From an uncultured Eubacteriales bacterium (GTDB lineage Bacteria; Bacillota; Clostridia; Christensenellales; CAG-917), in contig ONYW01000012.1 in the NCBI GenBank assembly GCA_900322215.1, forward strand, positions 1 to 32,716: a DNA stretch of 32,716 nucleotides, in the 5' to 3' direction. This document shows positions 8,286-16,147 of the stretch, piece by piece. Under the pieces are notes generated by a model. The model had not been told where the DNA came from. It worked only from the letters and a program-made list of their open reading frames with translations, and searched no databases. Within the stretch, counting starts at the first letter, position 1; every line of letters begins with the position of its first letter. A program made the translations under genes and the position numbers.

Positions 8286-9104
8286 TCAAATATAAATAAT
8301 AAACGACTTTCTTTGCGACTTGAAGACAAGCCAGCCGAGGAGCATCGTCACAATGCCTATCGCGTATATGAGAACATGCGTTTGCCAACCAGGCACCGTG
8401 CCGACTATGAGGTCTCTGAAATAGTTGAGGTAGTGATACATCGGGTTGACGAACAAGACCGTTCTCACTTTATCGCTAAGCAGTGACGGCGCGTAAAACA
8501 CGGGCGTCAAATACATCCAAAGCGTCAAGAAGACGTTGTATAGGTGCTTAATATCCCTGAATCTGACGTAGATAGAGCAAAGCGCGAGCGCAAGACCGAG
8601 CGAGAAAAGGAATATTGCCGGCAACCAAACGATGATCATAAAAAGCGTCCAATGGAACTGCACTCCCGCGGGAATACGAATGAGCATGACGATGATCATC
8701 GCAATGAGCGAAAAGCCGAACGTCACAAGCGACGATACGACGTTTGACGCCGGGAATACGAAATACGGCACGCGCGTCTTTGTGAGAAGGTCATAGTTGT
8801 TCACCATGCAAGGAAGCGCCATAGTCGTCGCCGTGCGCATAAGGCTGAAAACTATATTTCCCGACAAAACGTACACCGGGTAATCCATGCTTATATTTCC
8901 GCGCCCGAAAATGTTGGAAAATACAAACGCCATAACGAGCATGGTGAGAAGAGGATTGAGAACGGTCCACAAAATACCAAGTACCGAACGGCGGTATTGG
9001 TTTTTGATATTCTTCTTCACCATAGCCCACATTATGACTATGGATTTTTTGAATTGGAGCCCGTTGGCTCTTATCTGTTTCGGTGCGAAAGTGCTTTTTG
9101 CCAT
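8286..9104 (-). CDS. wzm: ABC-2 type polysaccharide export permease (Wzm/RfbD type)
   Basis: This 272-residue permease has an amphipathic N-terminus and six hydrophobic segments. The NIKNQYRRSVLGILWTVLNP segment is typical of ABC-2 polysaccharide and teichoic-acid exporters, as are the RFRDIKHLYN loop and NPMYHYLNYFRD near the C-terminus. It is the first gene of the leftward operon, with its own promoter at 9153-9182. The ribosome site before the ATG at 9104 is poor (AAAGG only 2 nt away). With the ATPase it should move the galactofuranose-containing chain across the membrane. Substrate identity is inferred from neighbours. Confidence 0.93.
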   Translation of the reverse strand: MAKSTFAPKQIRANGLQFKKSIVIMWAMVKKNIKNQYRRSVLGILWTVLNPLLTMLVMAFVFSNIFGRGNISMDYPVYVLSGNIVFSLMRTATTMALPCMVNNYDLLTKTRVPYFVFPASNVVSSLVTFGFSLIAMIIVMLIRIPAGVQFHWTLFMIIVWLPAIFLFSLGLALALCSIYVRFRDIKHLYNVFLTLWMYLTPVFYAPSLLSDKVRTVLFVNPMYHYLNYFRDLIVGTVPGWQTHVLIYAIGIVTMLLGWLVFKSQRKSFIIYI

Positions 9105-9152
9105 AACCTTTGTTAGTATGCGTAGACATACCTATTATATATTAACTACATA

Positions 9153-9182
9153 ATTTTACCATACGCGCGCAAATAATGTCAA
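9153..9182 (-). promoter_or_regulatory. Promoter of the wzm-wzt-glf-transferase operon
   Basis: On the minus strand TTGACA (9182-9177) is followed after 18 nt by TAAAAT (9158-9153). The spacer contains GCGCGCGTATG, a GC-rich block also found upstream of the DivIVA-like gene. A 5-bp hairpin (GTATG/CATAC, 9116-9131) lies in the predicted leader. Confidence 0.7.
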
Positions 9183-9228
9183 TTTTTGGAATCTTAAGAA
9201 ACCTATAGGTTTGCTTGACGCTATAAAA

Positions 9229-9257
9229 TTGATTTATACAACAAAATGTGATATAAT
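9229..9257 (+). promoter_or_regulatory. Promoter of the O-antigen-ligase-like gene
   Basis: TTGATT (9229-9234) and TATAAT (9252-9257) are separated by 17 nt. This predicts a leader of about 30 nt before the ATG at 9294. It diverges from the wzm promoter, so the two halves of the locus share one control region. Confidence 0.7.
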
Positions 9258-9293
9258 ATTGCAAAATATATAGATATTATATATTGGGCAATT

Positions 9294-10922
9294 ATGGGTG
9301 CAAAAGAATTAAGGGCGAGGATTACGTCCACGTTTGACAAGACGCCTGCTTGGCTGACAAAATTTTTCTATTCCGACTGGTATCTCGCGGCGCTTGCCAC
9401 AGTGATACTTGCTTCTTGGATTAGCAAAATCATGCTCATAGGGCTCTTCACCGTCATAATTCTCGCGACCGTACTCCTCGTCGTTATGGACGACATAAAG
9501 CCGCTTATTCCGCTCCTTTTCTACGTAGCATTTTGCATTTCGGACTCGACGGATCTCTCAATTTATTACCCGCTTTTGCCGAGTCTTATTCCGCTGGTTT
9601 TAGCGATAGTGTTTCACATCATCGTCTATCGTCCGAATCGCTTTTCTCTCGGCGAACTCGGCATTTCGCAGATTCTCATATCCTGCGCGCTTCTTCTCGG
9701 AGGATGCACCTGTATCACGCTCGCAAGATGGACGGGCGCGCTCACCTATGCGCTTCTCTTGGGCGTCGGAGTGCTGTTTATATACCTATTTTGCACCAAC
9801 TATATCAAGAACAAACACCACGGCGAAACGTCCGACTATATCGCGAAAGTCTTCATGTGGATGGGCTTGATTTTGGTCGGCGAGATGGTGACGTATTACA
9901 TACGCAACCGTATCGGCACGCCCGTTTCCGAATGGTCGTCCTACGACTGGATAGACCTCGGCTGGGGCATCGACAACAACGTCGCGACGTTGCTTCTCAT
10001 CTCCGCGCCGATGTGCTTCTACCTCTCCACAAAGCGCGAACACCCGACCTTTTATATTCTCATCGGCGTCATTCACTACCTCGGAATAGTCTCAACCTAT
10101 TCACGCGGAGGAATTTTGTTTGCGGTCGTCACTGCCCCGTTCGTGCTCGTATTCTCCGTGCTTAAATCCAAGAACAAGTCGGAGAGTTTGATAATTCTTA
10201 TTTGCCTTCTTATCGTCGCGCTCACGGCATACGCCTATCTGTATGAAAAAGTGCATACGGTGCTCAGCCGCATATTTGAAGACGGACTGTCCTCAAACAG
10301 CCGCGTCATGCTCTACAAGGACGCGCTTCGCGAATTTGCAAATCATCCTATCTTCGGCGTAGGTTGCGGCTACGACGGTCCAGACTATGAAAATCACGTG
10401 GAAGAAATCGTCTTCTACTGGTTCCATTCGACCTTCTTCCAAGTCGTCGGTTCTATGGGACTCGTCGGCATCGTCGCTTATGGCGCGAACTATATAAAGC
10501 GCGCAAAAATTCTCTTCCGCGATATTGCAAAAGATACGTTCGTACTCTTTACCGCTCTTTCGCTTGCGGGCTTTGAACTCTACTCCCTCATTGACACGGG
10601 AACGTTTGTTCCGCTCCCGACTATGATGATAGTCTTCGTGCTGTTCGCCATACTCGAAAAGCATCACAAGGAGCAACTCTTTGTCAAAGACAAATATATG
10701 GAGGAAGAGTATTCTCGTTTGGAATCTTTAGAACAGGCGGAAGAACCTGCAAACGCAACTCTTGTACAAGGTGCGCCCTCTGTCGAGCCTGCAAAAGCAA
10801 ACGATGTGATGGCTAAATCAAGCATCGCAGAGCCGAAATCCAGTATTGAAAAAACGAATTCCGCAATAGAGACAAATCCAAATAACAAACAGGCAAAGCC
10901 CGAGGAGGTGAAAAATGTATAA
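9294..10922 (+). CDS. O-antigen ligase / Wzy-like polymerase-ligase membrane protein
   Basis: This 542-residue protein has about ten to twelve hydrophobic segments up to roughly residue 455, then a hydrophilic Glu/Ala/Ser/Lys-rich tail of about 85 residues. The O-antigen ligase domain is indicated by STYSRGGILF (Arg271), by SSNSRVMLYKDAL...HPIFGVGCGY (335-360), and by WFHST (His378) before the next helix. Such proteins transfer undecaprenyl-linked glycans to an acceptor or polymerise them outside the membrane. Here it may attach the exported galactan or another glycan to a surface acceptor. Only a weak GGG precedes the ATG. It overlaps the next gene by 8 nt, so the two are coupled. The long charged tail is unusual for the family. 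Confidence 0.87.
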   Translation: MGAKELRARITSTFDKTPAWLTKFFYSDWYLAALATVILASWISKIMLIGLFTVIILATVLLVVMDDIKPLIPLLFYVAFCISDSTDLSIYYPLLPSLIPLVLAIVFHIIVYRPNRFSLGELGISQILISCALLLGGCTCITLARWTGALTYALLLGVGVLFIYLFCTNYIKNKHHGETSDYIAKVFMWMGLILVGEMVTYYIRNRIGTPVSEWSSYDWIDLGWGIDNNVATLLLISAPMCFYLSTKREHPTFYILIGVIHYLGIVSTYSRGGILFAVVTAPFVLVFSVLKSKNKSESLIILICLLIVALTAYAYLYEKVHTVLSRIFEDGLSSNSRVMLYKDALREFANHPIFGVGCGYDGPDYENHVEEIVFYWFHSTFFQVVGSMGLVGIVAYGANYIKRAKILFRDIAKDTFVLFTALSLAGFELYSLIDTGTFVPLPTMMIVFVLFAILEKHHKEQLFVKDKYMEEEYSRLESLEQAEEPANATLVQGAPSVEPAKANDVMAKSSIAEPKSSIEKTNSAIETNPNNKQAKPEEVKNV

Positions 10923-11664
10923 GTTTTTCAAATCCTTCTTTGACTTTGTCTTTTCGCTCTTGGGAATCATCATACTCTTCCCTCTCTTTTTGCTTGTCGG
11001 ACTGCTCATAGCACTCGATTCGCGCGGACCGATAGTGTTCAAACAAGAACGCGTCGGAAAAGATCAAAAGATTTTCAAGATGTACAAATTCCGCACGATG
11101 AAGACTATCGACGTGCCGTTTGACGTCAATCACCCGGTTATAAAAAACAACAACCAAAATCTCACCCGTGTCGGCAAATGGATAAGGCGCTTTAAGCTCG
11201 ACGAGTTTTTGCAACTCCTGAACGTGCTAAAAGGCGATATGAGCCTCATAGGACCTCGCCCGCTCAAAGTCGAATATCTCGAGCACTACGAGCCGTGGGA
11301 ACTTCAAAAATTCGACGTCAAGCCCGGCATGAGCGGACTCGCTCAAGTCAGAGGCAACGGACACCTCTCTTCAAAGGAAAGAAGTTATTATGACGTTGAG
11401 TACACAAAGATACGCTCTCTCAAACTCGACGCCGAAATTCTCTTCAAGACGATTATCGTCATGCTCGGCGGTGAAGAAAAATTTATTCGTCACGTATCCG
11501 AAAAGAATATGAGGCGAGTCGTCATAAACCACATGCGAGAAGAAAATTCGATAAACGGCAGAGGCAAAGGCGGAAAAAGCGGCAAGCGCGGCAAAAAATC
11601 CAAAAACCGCATTTCATACGAGCAATATCGCGGTGAAAACATGAAGTTGTGCAAAACAAAATAA
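10915..11664 (+). CDS. Initiating sugar-phosphate transferase (undecaprenyl-phosphate glycosyl-1-phosphate transferase, PglC/WcaJ core type)
   Basis: This 249-residue enzyme of the bacterial sugar transferase family (PF02397) moves a sugar phosphate onto undecaprenyl phosphate to start a lipid-linked glycan. One N-terminal re-entrant membrane helix (10-34) precedes KQERVGKD, YKFRTMK (57-63), the catalytic pair in KLDEF (Asp96-Glu97), DMSLIGPRPL (108-117) and KPGMSGLAQVRG (136-147). It lacks the extra membrane helices of WbaP/WcaJ. AGGAGGTG four nt before the ATG is a strong ribosome site, and the start lies inside the end of the ligase gene. A Gly/Lys/Arg-rich stretch (about 213-232) near the C-terminus is extra to the fold and may bind acidic lipid or RNA; that is inference. 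Confidence 0.93.
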   Translation: MYKFFKSFFDFVFSLLGIIILFPLFLLVGLLIALDSRGPIVFKQERVGKDQKIFKMYKFRTMKTIDVPFDVNHPVIKNNNQNLTRVGKWIRRFKLDEFLQLLNVLKGDMSLIGPRPLKVEYLEHYEPWELQKFDVKPGMSGLAQVRGNGHLSSKERSYYDVEYTKIRSLKLDAEILFKTIIVMLGGEEKFIRHVSEKNMRRVVINHMREENSINGRGKGGKSGKRGKKSKNRISYEQYRGENMKLCKTK

Positions 11665-11737
11665 AAACCGCCTGCATTATTCAACGACAATAACTATAGA
11701 AAAAACACCGAATTGGATGTCGTTATTCATTATAAGA

Positions 11738-12001
11738 GAAGCACCGATTTTCGGTGCTTCTTGCTATATATTTGCCGTTGCAAATGCGATATATGATACA
11801 GCGTATCATGCGATATATACGCTTGCTCGTATGCGATATGATATAAATCCCTATATGTCGCATCCCGAAGGGATATCTCGCATTCGGCTTTGCCGAATAT
11901 ATCGCAGTAGTGCCCATGCTTAATGCAATGGGCACTACTATCTCGCAAATCCCGCATGGGATTTATATCGCTGCGGTGTTTCTGCTTTGGCAAACACCGC
12001 A
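11738..12001. repeat. Array of nine hairpins separated by GCGATAT / ATATCGC boxes
   Basis: The 353-bp gap between the sugar transferase and the lipid kinase holds no gene but nine inverted repeats in series. Stems are 11738-11747/11751-11760, 11770-11775/11780-11785, 11793-11799/11803-11809, 11817-11821/11828-11832, 11862-11866/11870-11874, 11882-11888/11892-11898, 11906-11917/11928-11939, 11947-11953/11958-11964 and 11972-11981/11992-12001. All pair perfectly, with 5-12 bp stems of different sequence. Left of about 11845 the spacers read GCGATAT(AT); to the right they read ATATCGC or ATCTCGC, so the array is itself roughly palindromic. AAAACACC (11702-11709) and GGTGTTTT (12005-12012) bracket it. 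It is not a CRISPR array and only partly resembles terminators. Confidence 0.85.
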
Positions 12002-12017
12002 ACGGGTGTTTTGTTTT

Positions 12018-12914
12018 TTATTGCTTTGAAGCTTTTTCTCTCTTCTTTGCGAGACGTTTTGCACGTCTTGTATCACACACGATAAAGTTTTGAGAGAGTT
12101 TGCCGACCTTGAAGACGTTCTCCCCTTCAAGCGTCTTGTGTTCGCCGTCTATATCGAAGTCAACGCTGTCGGCAAGTTGCAACTTGACCGTTTCAAATTC
12201 TTTGAACAAGAGGTTCTTCTTTTCGACTTGCTTTCTAAATCCTATAAAGAACGCGCGGAAGAACGGGAAGAAAATTCGGATTTTGTTCCACAGGTTGTTC
12301 TTGCCTGGCGACTTGATGAGAAGTATATGCCCTGTTTGCTTGTTCGGATTGTAGAGGTGGTTGAAGTGAAATTTGAAGCACCTCGGCGATTTGAGCACCA
12401 TGATGAGCGTGTATGCCCCCTCATACTCCTTGTCGTCTATATTTACAGTTGCCTGCGTGTTCCACACCTTATACTCTCTTAGGACCTGCAAAAGGTATGC
12501 AACGGATTTAAGGCGCTTTTTTGTCGCAACCTTTGCCGTATAACCAATCGGCGTAAACGTCCCGCACGCGGCGACGTAGGTGAACACCTGTCCGCCGACC
12601 GAGCCGACCAAAATCTCCCCCGTATCGCTTGCGCCGTCAAGAGTGTGAGACTTTTCGTTGAGAGTGCCGTACGGAAGGTAGAAGACCTTGACGTCTATGC
12701 CCTTTATCTTGTTGAGAACGGAGTTGAGCGTGCCGTCACCGCCGAGAATGGCAACAGCGTCAAATCCCTCTTTCTTTATCCTCGAAGAGTAGTCGTCGTC
12801 GATGTCCGCAAATTCAACGGAATATTCACCGCCGAGCAAATCGCCGGCGATTTCACTGTCGAATCTTTCAAAGTTTCCACTGCTCTTGTTCACGACGAGC
12901 AAACACTTTTGCAA
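12018..12914 (-). CDS. Diacylglycerol kinase / sphingosine kinase family lipid kinase
   Basis: This 298-residue protein belongs to the DAGK catalytic family (DgkB/YegS/BmrU), soluble kinases that phosphorylate diacylglycerol or related lipids at the membrane. The nucleotide motif GGDGT is at 58-62. The second motif reads PYGTLNE (81-87) where most relatives have P-x-G-T-x-N-D. The C-terminal beta domain includes FDIDGEH, as usual, and the last 20 residues are very basic. The start is a TTG at 12914, preceded by GAGGGG 8 nt upstream and a perfect promoter further up; no ATG in frame is better placed. The hairpin array lies directly beyond its stop codon. The substrate is unproven. Confidence 0.88.
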   Translation of the reverse strand: MQKCLLVVNKSSGNFERFDSEIAGDLLGGEYSVEFADIDDDYSSRIKKEGFDAVAILGGDGTLNSVLNKIKGIDVKVFYLPYGTLNEKSHTLDGASDTGEILVGSVGGQVFTYVAACGTFTPIGYTAKVATKKRLKSVAYLLQVLREYKVWNTQATVNIDDKEYEGAYTLIMVLKSPRCFKFHFNHLYNPNKQTGHILLIKSPGKNNLWNKIRIFFPFFRAFFIGFRKQVEKKNLLFKEFETVKLQLADSVDFDIDGEHKTLEGENVFKVGKLSQNFIVCDTRRAKRLAKKREKASKQ

Positions 12915-12945
12915 AATAATATCCCCTCACAAATAGGTTACTATT

Positions 12946-12974
12946 ATTATATCATTATAATACGGATATGTCAA
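12946..12974 (-). promoter_or_regulatory. Consensus promoter of the lipid kinase gene
   Basis: On the minus strand TTGACA (12974-12969) and TATAAT (12951-12946) are perfect with a 17-nt spacer. A second TATAAT lies within the spacer. The predicted leader is about 25 nt and contains the GAGGGG ribosome site. Confidence 0.85.
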
Positions 12975-13011
12975 AACTCTTTCTCAATTTGACGTCTCCC
13001 TGCCCTGCGAC

Positions 13012-13036
13012 AAAAAACCTCGCCATGAAGGCGAGG
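13012..13036 (-). terminator. Intrinsic terminator of ppdK
   Basis: CCTCGCC (13018-13024) pairs with GGCGAGG (13030-13036) around a 5-nt loop. Read on the minus strand the stem is followed by six T residues (13017-13012). It lies just beyond the ppdK stop codon. Confidence 0.9.
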
Positions 13037-13060
13037 CTTTTATGTTGTTAAGAGGATTTC

Positions 13061-15796
13061 TTATTTCTTTTTGAAGGCTTTCTTGATACCGTCTGCAAGT
13101 TTGTTCACACCTTTTGCGATGCTCTCACCTGCTTTTTGCATTTTGCCTTCCAAAGATCTTGGGTGCTTGATGTTGGCTTGTGCCGCAGCAAGTCTTGCGA
13201 TCGGTACGCGGAACGGTGAGCATGACACGTAGTCAAGACCGATTTCGTGGCAGAACTCGATGGATGACGGATCACCGCCGTGTTCGCCGCAGATACCGCA
13301 GTGCAAGTGGCTGTTGTTCTCTTTGCCGAGTTTGACAGCGAGTTTCATGAGTTTGCCGACGCCGACTGTATCGAGTCTTGCGAACGGATCGAACTCATAG
13401 ATCTTTGCCGCATAGTAGCTTGGCAAGAACTTGCTTGCGTCGTCACGGCTGAAGCCGAACGTCATTTGTGTGAGGTCGTTTGTACCGAAGCAGAAGAAGT
13501 CCGCTTCTTGGGCGATTTCGTCCGCTGTGAGAGCCGCACGCGGGATCTCGATCATCGTACCGACTTCGTATTTGAGGTTGACGCCTGCTTCCTTGATGAT
13601 TGCGTCCGCCGTTTCGACAACGGTCTTCTTGCAGTATTTAAGTTCTTTGACTTCGCCGACGAGCGGGATCATGATTTCAGGAACGACTGTCCAGCTCGGG
13701 TGACGCTTTTGAACGTTGATAGCAGCCTTGATGACAGCCTTCGTTTGCATAACCGCAATTTCAGGATACGTGACTGCAAGACGGCATCCGCGGTGACCCA
13801 TCATCGGGTTGAACTCGTGCAAACTGTCGCAAATGAGTTTGATCTCTTCGACTGACTTGCCTTGTGCCTTTGCGAGTTCTTCGATATCCTTTTCTTCTGT
13901 CGGAACGAACTCATGGAGCGGCGGATCCAAGAAACGGATTGTAACAGGTTGTCCTTCAAGAGCCTCCATAAGGCCTTCGAAGTCTGCTTGTTGCAACGGT
14001 TCGATCTTGTCGAGAGCCGCTTGTCTTTCTTCGACTGTTTCGGAGCAAATCATCTCGCGGAACTTGTCGATTCTGCCCGGACCGAAGAACATGTGTTCGG
14101 TTCTTGTAAGGCCGATACCTTGTGCGCCGAGTTCTGCCGCGCGCTTTGCGTCTTGCGGCGTATCGGCATTTGTACGAACGCCGAGTGCTTTATACTTGTC
14201 TGCGAGTTTCATGATACGTCCGAAGTATCCGCTGTTCGGATCCGCAGGAACAGTCTTGATAGCGATATCATAGATGTTGCCCGTAGAGCCGTCGAGGGAG
14301 AGTTCGTCGCCTTCATGGAAGACCTTTCCGCCAAGTTCAAACCACTTCTCTTCTTCGTGCATCTTGATGTCACCGCAACCGGAGACGCAGCATGTACCCA
14401 TACCGCGAGCAACGACTGCCGCGTGTGACGTTTGACCGCCACGGACTGTCAAAATGCCTTGTGCATACTTCATACCCTCGATGTCTTCAGGGGATGTTTC
14501 AAGTCTTACGAGAACGACTTTCTTGCCTTGTTTGCCAAGTTCGACTGCGTCTTCAGGTGTGAATACGATCGTACCTGCAGCAGCGCCCGGAGATGCGGCG
14601 ATACCCTTGCCGACGACGTTTGCCTTGTCGGCAGCCTTCAAAGCGTTTGGCTCGAATTGTGGGTGGAGAAGCATATCAAGCGTCTTTGCGTCGATTTGAA
14701 GAAGTGCTTCTTGCTCTGTGATCATGCCCTCGTCGATGAGGTCGCATGCGATACGGATAGCAGCGGCTGCCGTACGCTTGCCGTTTCTTGTTTGGAGCAT
14801 GTAGAGTTTCTTTTGTTGGATCGTAAATTCCATATCTTGCATGTCTCTGTAGTGATTTTCAAGAGTCTTGCAAACTTGTTGGAATTGATCGTAAACTTCC
14901 GGCAAAACTTCCGCCATCTTGGAGATAGGCATAGGAGTACGAACACCTGCGACGACGTCTTCGCCTTGTGCGTTCATAAGGAATTCGCCCATAAGACCCG
15001 GTTCACCGGTTGCAGGGTTTCTTGTAAACGCAACGCCTGTGCCGCAATCGTCGCCCATGTTGCCGAATGCCATCATTTGGACGTTAACCGCAGTACCCCA
15101 GCTGTACGGGATGTCGTGGTCCATACGATAGACGTTTGCACGCGGGTTGTCCCAGCTTCTGAAAACTGCCTTGATAGCTTCAAAGAGTTGGTCCTTCGGA
15201 TCGGATGGGAAATCTTTGCCGAGTGCCGCTTTGTATTTTGCTTTGAACTCTGTTGCGAGTTCTTTAAGGTCGTCCGCCGTGAGGTCAACGTCAAATTCTA
15301 CGCCTTTCTTCTCTTTCATCGCGTCGATGAGAGACTCGAAGTCTTTCTTGGAAACTTCCATAACGACGTCGGAGAACATTTGGATAAAACGTCTGTAGCA
15401 GTCCCATGCCCATCTTGGGTTGCCGGACTTCTTTGCAAGGACTTCAACGACTTCTTCGTTGAGACCGAGGTTAAGAATCGTGTCCATCATACCTGGCATG
15501 GACGCTCTTGCGCCGGAACGAACGGAAACGAGGAGCGGGTTCTCTTTGTCGCCGAACTTCATGCCGGCTTTTTCTTCGAGAAGAGCAATGTGTTCCATGA
15601 TTTCCGCTTTGATTTCGTCATTGATTTGTCTGCCGTCTTCGTAGTATTGAGTGCATGCCTCTGTTGTGATAGTAAAACCGAACGGAACAGGAAGTCCGAT
15701 ATTGGTCATTTCAGCGAGGTTTGCGCCCTTACCGCCGAGAAGTTCACGCATATTTGCGTTGCCTTCAGCAAACTGATAAACGTATTTTTTGCTCAT
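13061..15796 (-). CDS. ppdK: Pyruvate, phosphate dikinase
   Basis: PPDK interconverts ATP, phosphate and pyruvate with AMP, pyrophosphate and PEP; many anaerobes use it in glycolysis or in making PEP. The N-terminal ATP-grasp domain opens with GGKGANLAEM (21-30). The phosphohistidine domain carries GGQTSHAAVVARGMG with His458, matching His455 of the Clostridium symbiosum enzyme. The PEP/pyruvate barrel ends with HCGICGEHGGDP, holding the catalytic Cys. The 911 residues exceed the usual length of about 875. The surplus is a Lys-rich C-terminal tail (about 881-911) after the normal RLAAAQA ending. AGGAGG lies 9 nt before the ATG. It is a single-gene unit with its own promoter and terminator. 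Confidence 0.97.
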   Translation of the reverse strand: MSKKYVYQFAEGNANMRELLGGKGANLAEMTNIGLPVPFGFTITTEACTQYYEDGRQINDEIKAEIMEHIALLEEKAGMKFGDKENPLLVSVRSGARASMPGMMDTILNLGLNEEVVEVLAKKSGNPRWAWDCYRRFIQMFSDVVMEVSKKDFESLIDAMKEKKGVEFDVDLTADDLKELATEFKAKYKAALGKDFPSDPKDQLFEAIKAVFRSWDNPRANVYRMDHDIPYSWGTAVNVQMMAFGNMGDDCGTGVAFTRNPATGEPGLMGEFLMNAQGEDVVAGVRTPMPISKMAEVLPEVYDQFQQVCKTLENHYRDMQDMEFTIQQKKLYMLQTRNGKRTAAAAIRIACDLIDEGMITEQEALLQIDAKTLDMLLHPQFEPNALKAADKANVVGKGIAASPGAAAGTIVFTPEDAVELGKQGKKVVLVRLETSPEDIEGMKYAQGILTVRGGQTSHAAVVARGMGTCCVSGCGDIKMHEEEKWFELGGKVFHEGDELSLDGSTGNIYDIAIKTVPADPNSGYFGRIMKLADKYKALGVRTNADTPQDAKRAAELGAQGIGLTRTEHMFFGPGRIDKFREMICSETVEERQAALDKIEPLQQADFEGLMEALEGQPVTIRFLDPPLHEFVPTEEKDIEELAKAQGKSVEEIKLICDSLHEFNPMMGHRGCRLAVTYPEIAVMQTKAVIKAAINVQKRHPSWTVVPEIMIPLVGEVKELKYCKKTVVETADAIIKEAGVNLKYEVGTMIEIPRAALTADEIAQEADFFCFGTNDLTQMTFGFSRDDASKFLPSYYAAKIYEFDPFARLDTVGVGKLMKLAVKLGKENNSHLHCGICGEHGGDPSSIEFCHEIGLDYVSCSPFRVPIARLAAAQANIKHPRSLEGKMQKAGESIAKGVNKLADGIKKAFKKK

Positions 15797-15836
15797 TTAG
15801 AAAATCCTCCTAAATATATCTTTGTATATTACTATA

Positions 15837-15865
15837 ATAATAACAAAATATAATGGCTTTTGCAA
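15837..15865 (-). promoter_or_regulatory. Promoter of ppdK
   Basis: On the minus strand TTGCAA (15865-15860) is followed after 17 nt by TATTAT (15842-15837). The leader of about 35 nt contains AGGAGG. Confidence 0.65.
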
Positions 15866-15997
15866 GAAAAAACTATATATCCGCCTAAAATATTTGAAAA
15901 ATCTTTGATTTTTGACAGCATACGCTTGTTTTTTTGAGAGTACGCGGTGAGAGATAAATTTTGTTTTCAACAAAAAACAGAAAATTTTGCCATACTC

Positions 15998-16026
15998 TTG
16001 CCTTTGGCAAAAATATTTGATAAAAT
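15998..16026 (+). promoter_or_regulatory. Putative corA promoter
   Basis: TTGCCT (15998-16003) and TAAAAT (16021-16026) are 17 nt apart, predicting a start near 16033 and a leader of about 120 nt. The rest of the ppdK-corA gap (15866-15997) is AT-rich and I see no gene in it. Confidence 0.5.
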
Positions 16027-16032
16027 TGATTT

Positions 16033-16147
16033 ATCTTTTTTAAGAGGTAGGAAAAATGGACGCTGACCCTCGAAGTCACCAATCTATTATTTAACCTTTG
16101 TTTTCAGGTTTCTGCTGGGCAAGGGTTTTTGACAATAACTCAGGAGG
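16033..16147 (+). promoter_or_regulatory. Candidate structured 5' leader (possible riboswitch) of corA
   Basis: The long leader has a stem built from TGG (16057-16059) plus TGAC (16064-16067) pairing with GTCACCA (16075-16081), with ACGC bulged out. A second hairpin pairs AACCT (16093-16097) with AGGTT (16106-16110). ACCCT (16066-16070) can pair instead with AGGGT (16122-16126), which is followed directly by TTTTT; that would break the first stem and could act as a terminator. Mg2+ transporter genes often carry metal-sensing leaders, but this does not show the familiar start of the M-box (ykoK) class. The assignment is open. Confidence 0.4.

Noticed and set aside
11738-12001. CRISPR array
   Set aside because: The conserved boxes are only 7-9 nt and invert at the centre, and every intervening segment is itself a hairpin. 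No cas genes are present.
14432-15853. Open reading frame of 473 codons on the plus strand opposite ppdK
   Set aside because: It is antisense to a full-length, clearly recognisable PPDK, has Cys/His/Val-rich composition with no family pattern, and lacks a ribosome site. It reflects codon bias in ppdK.
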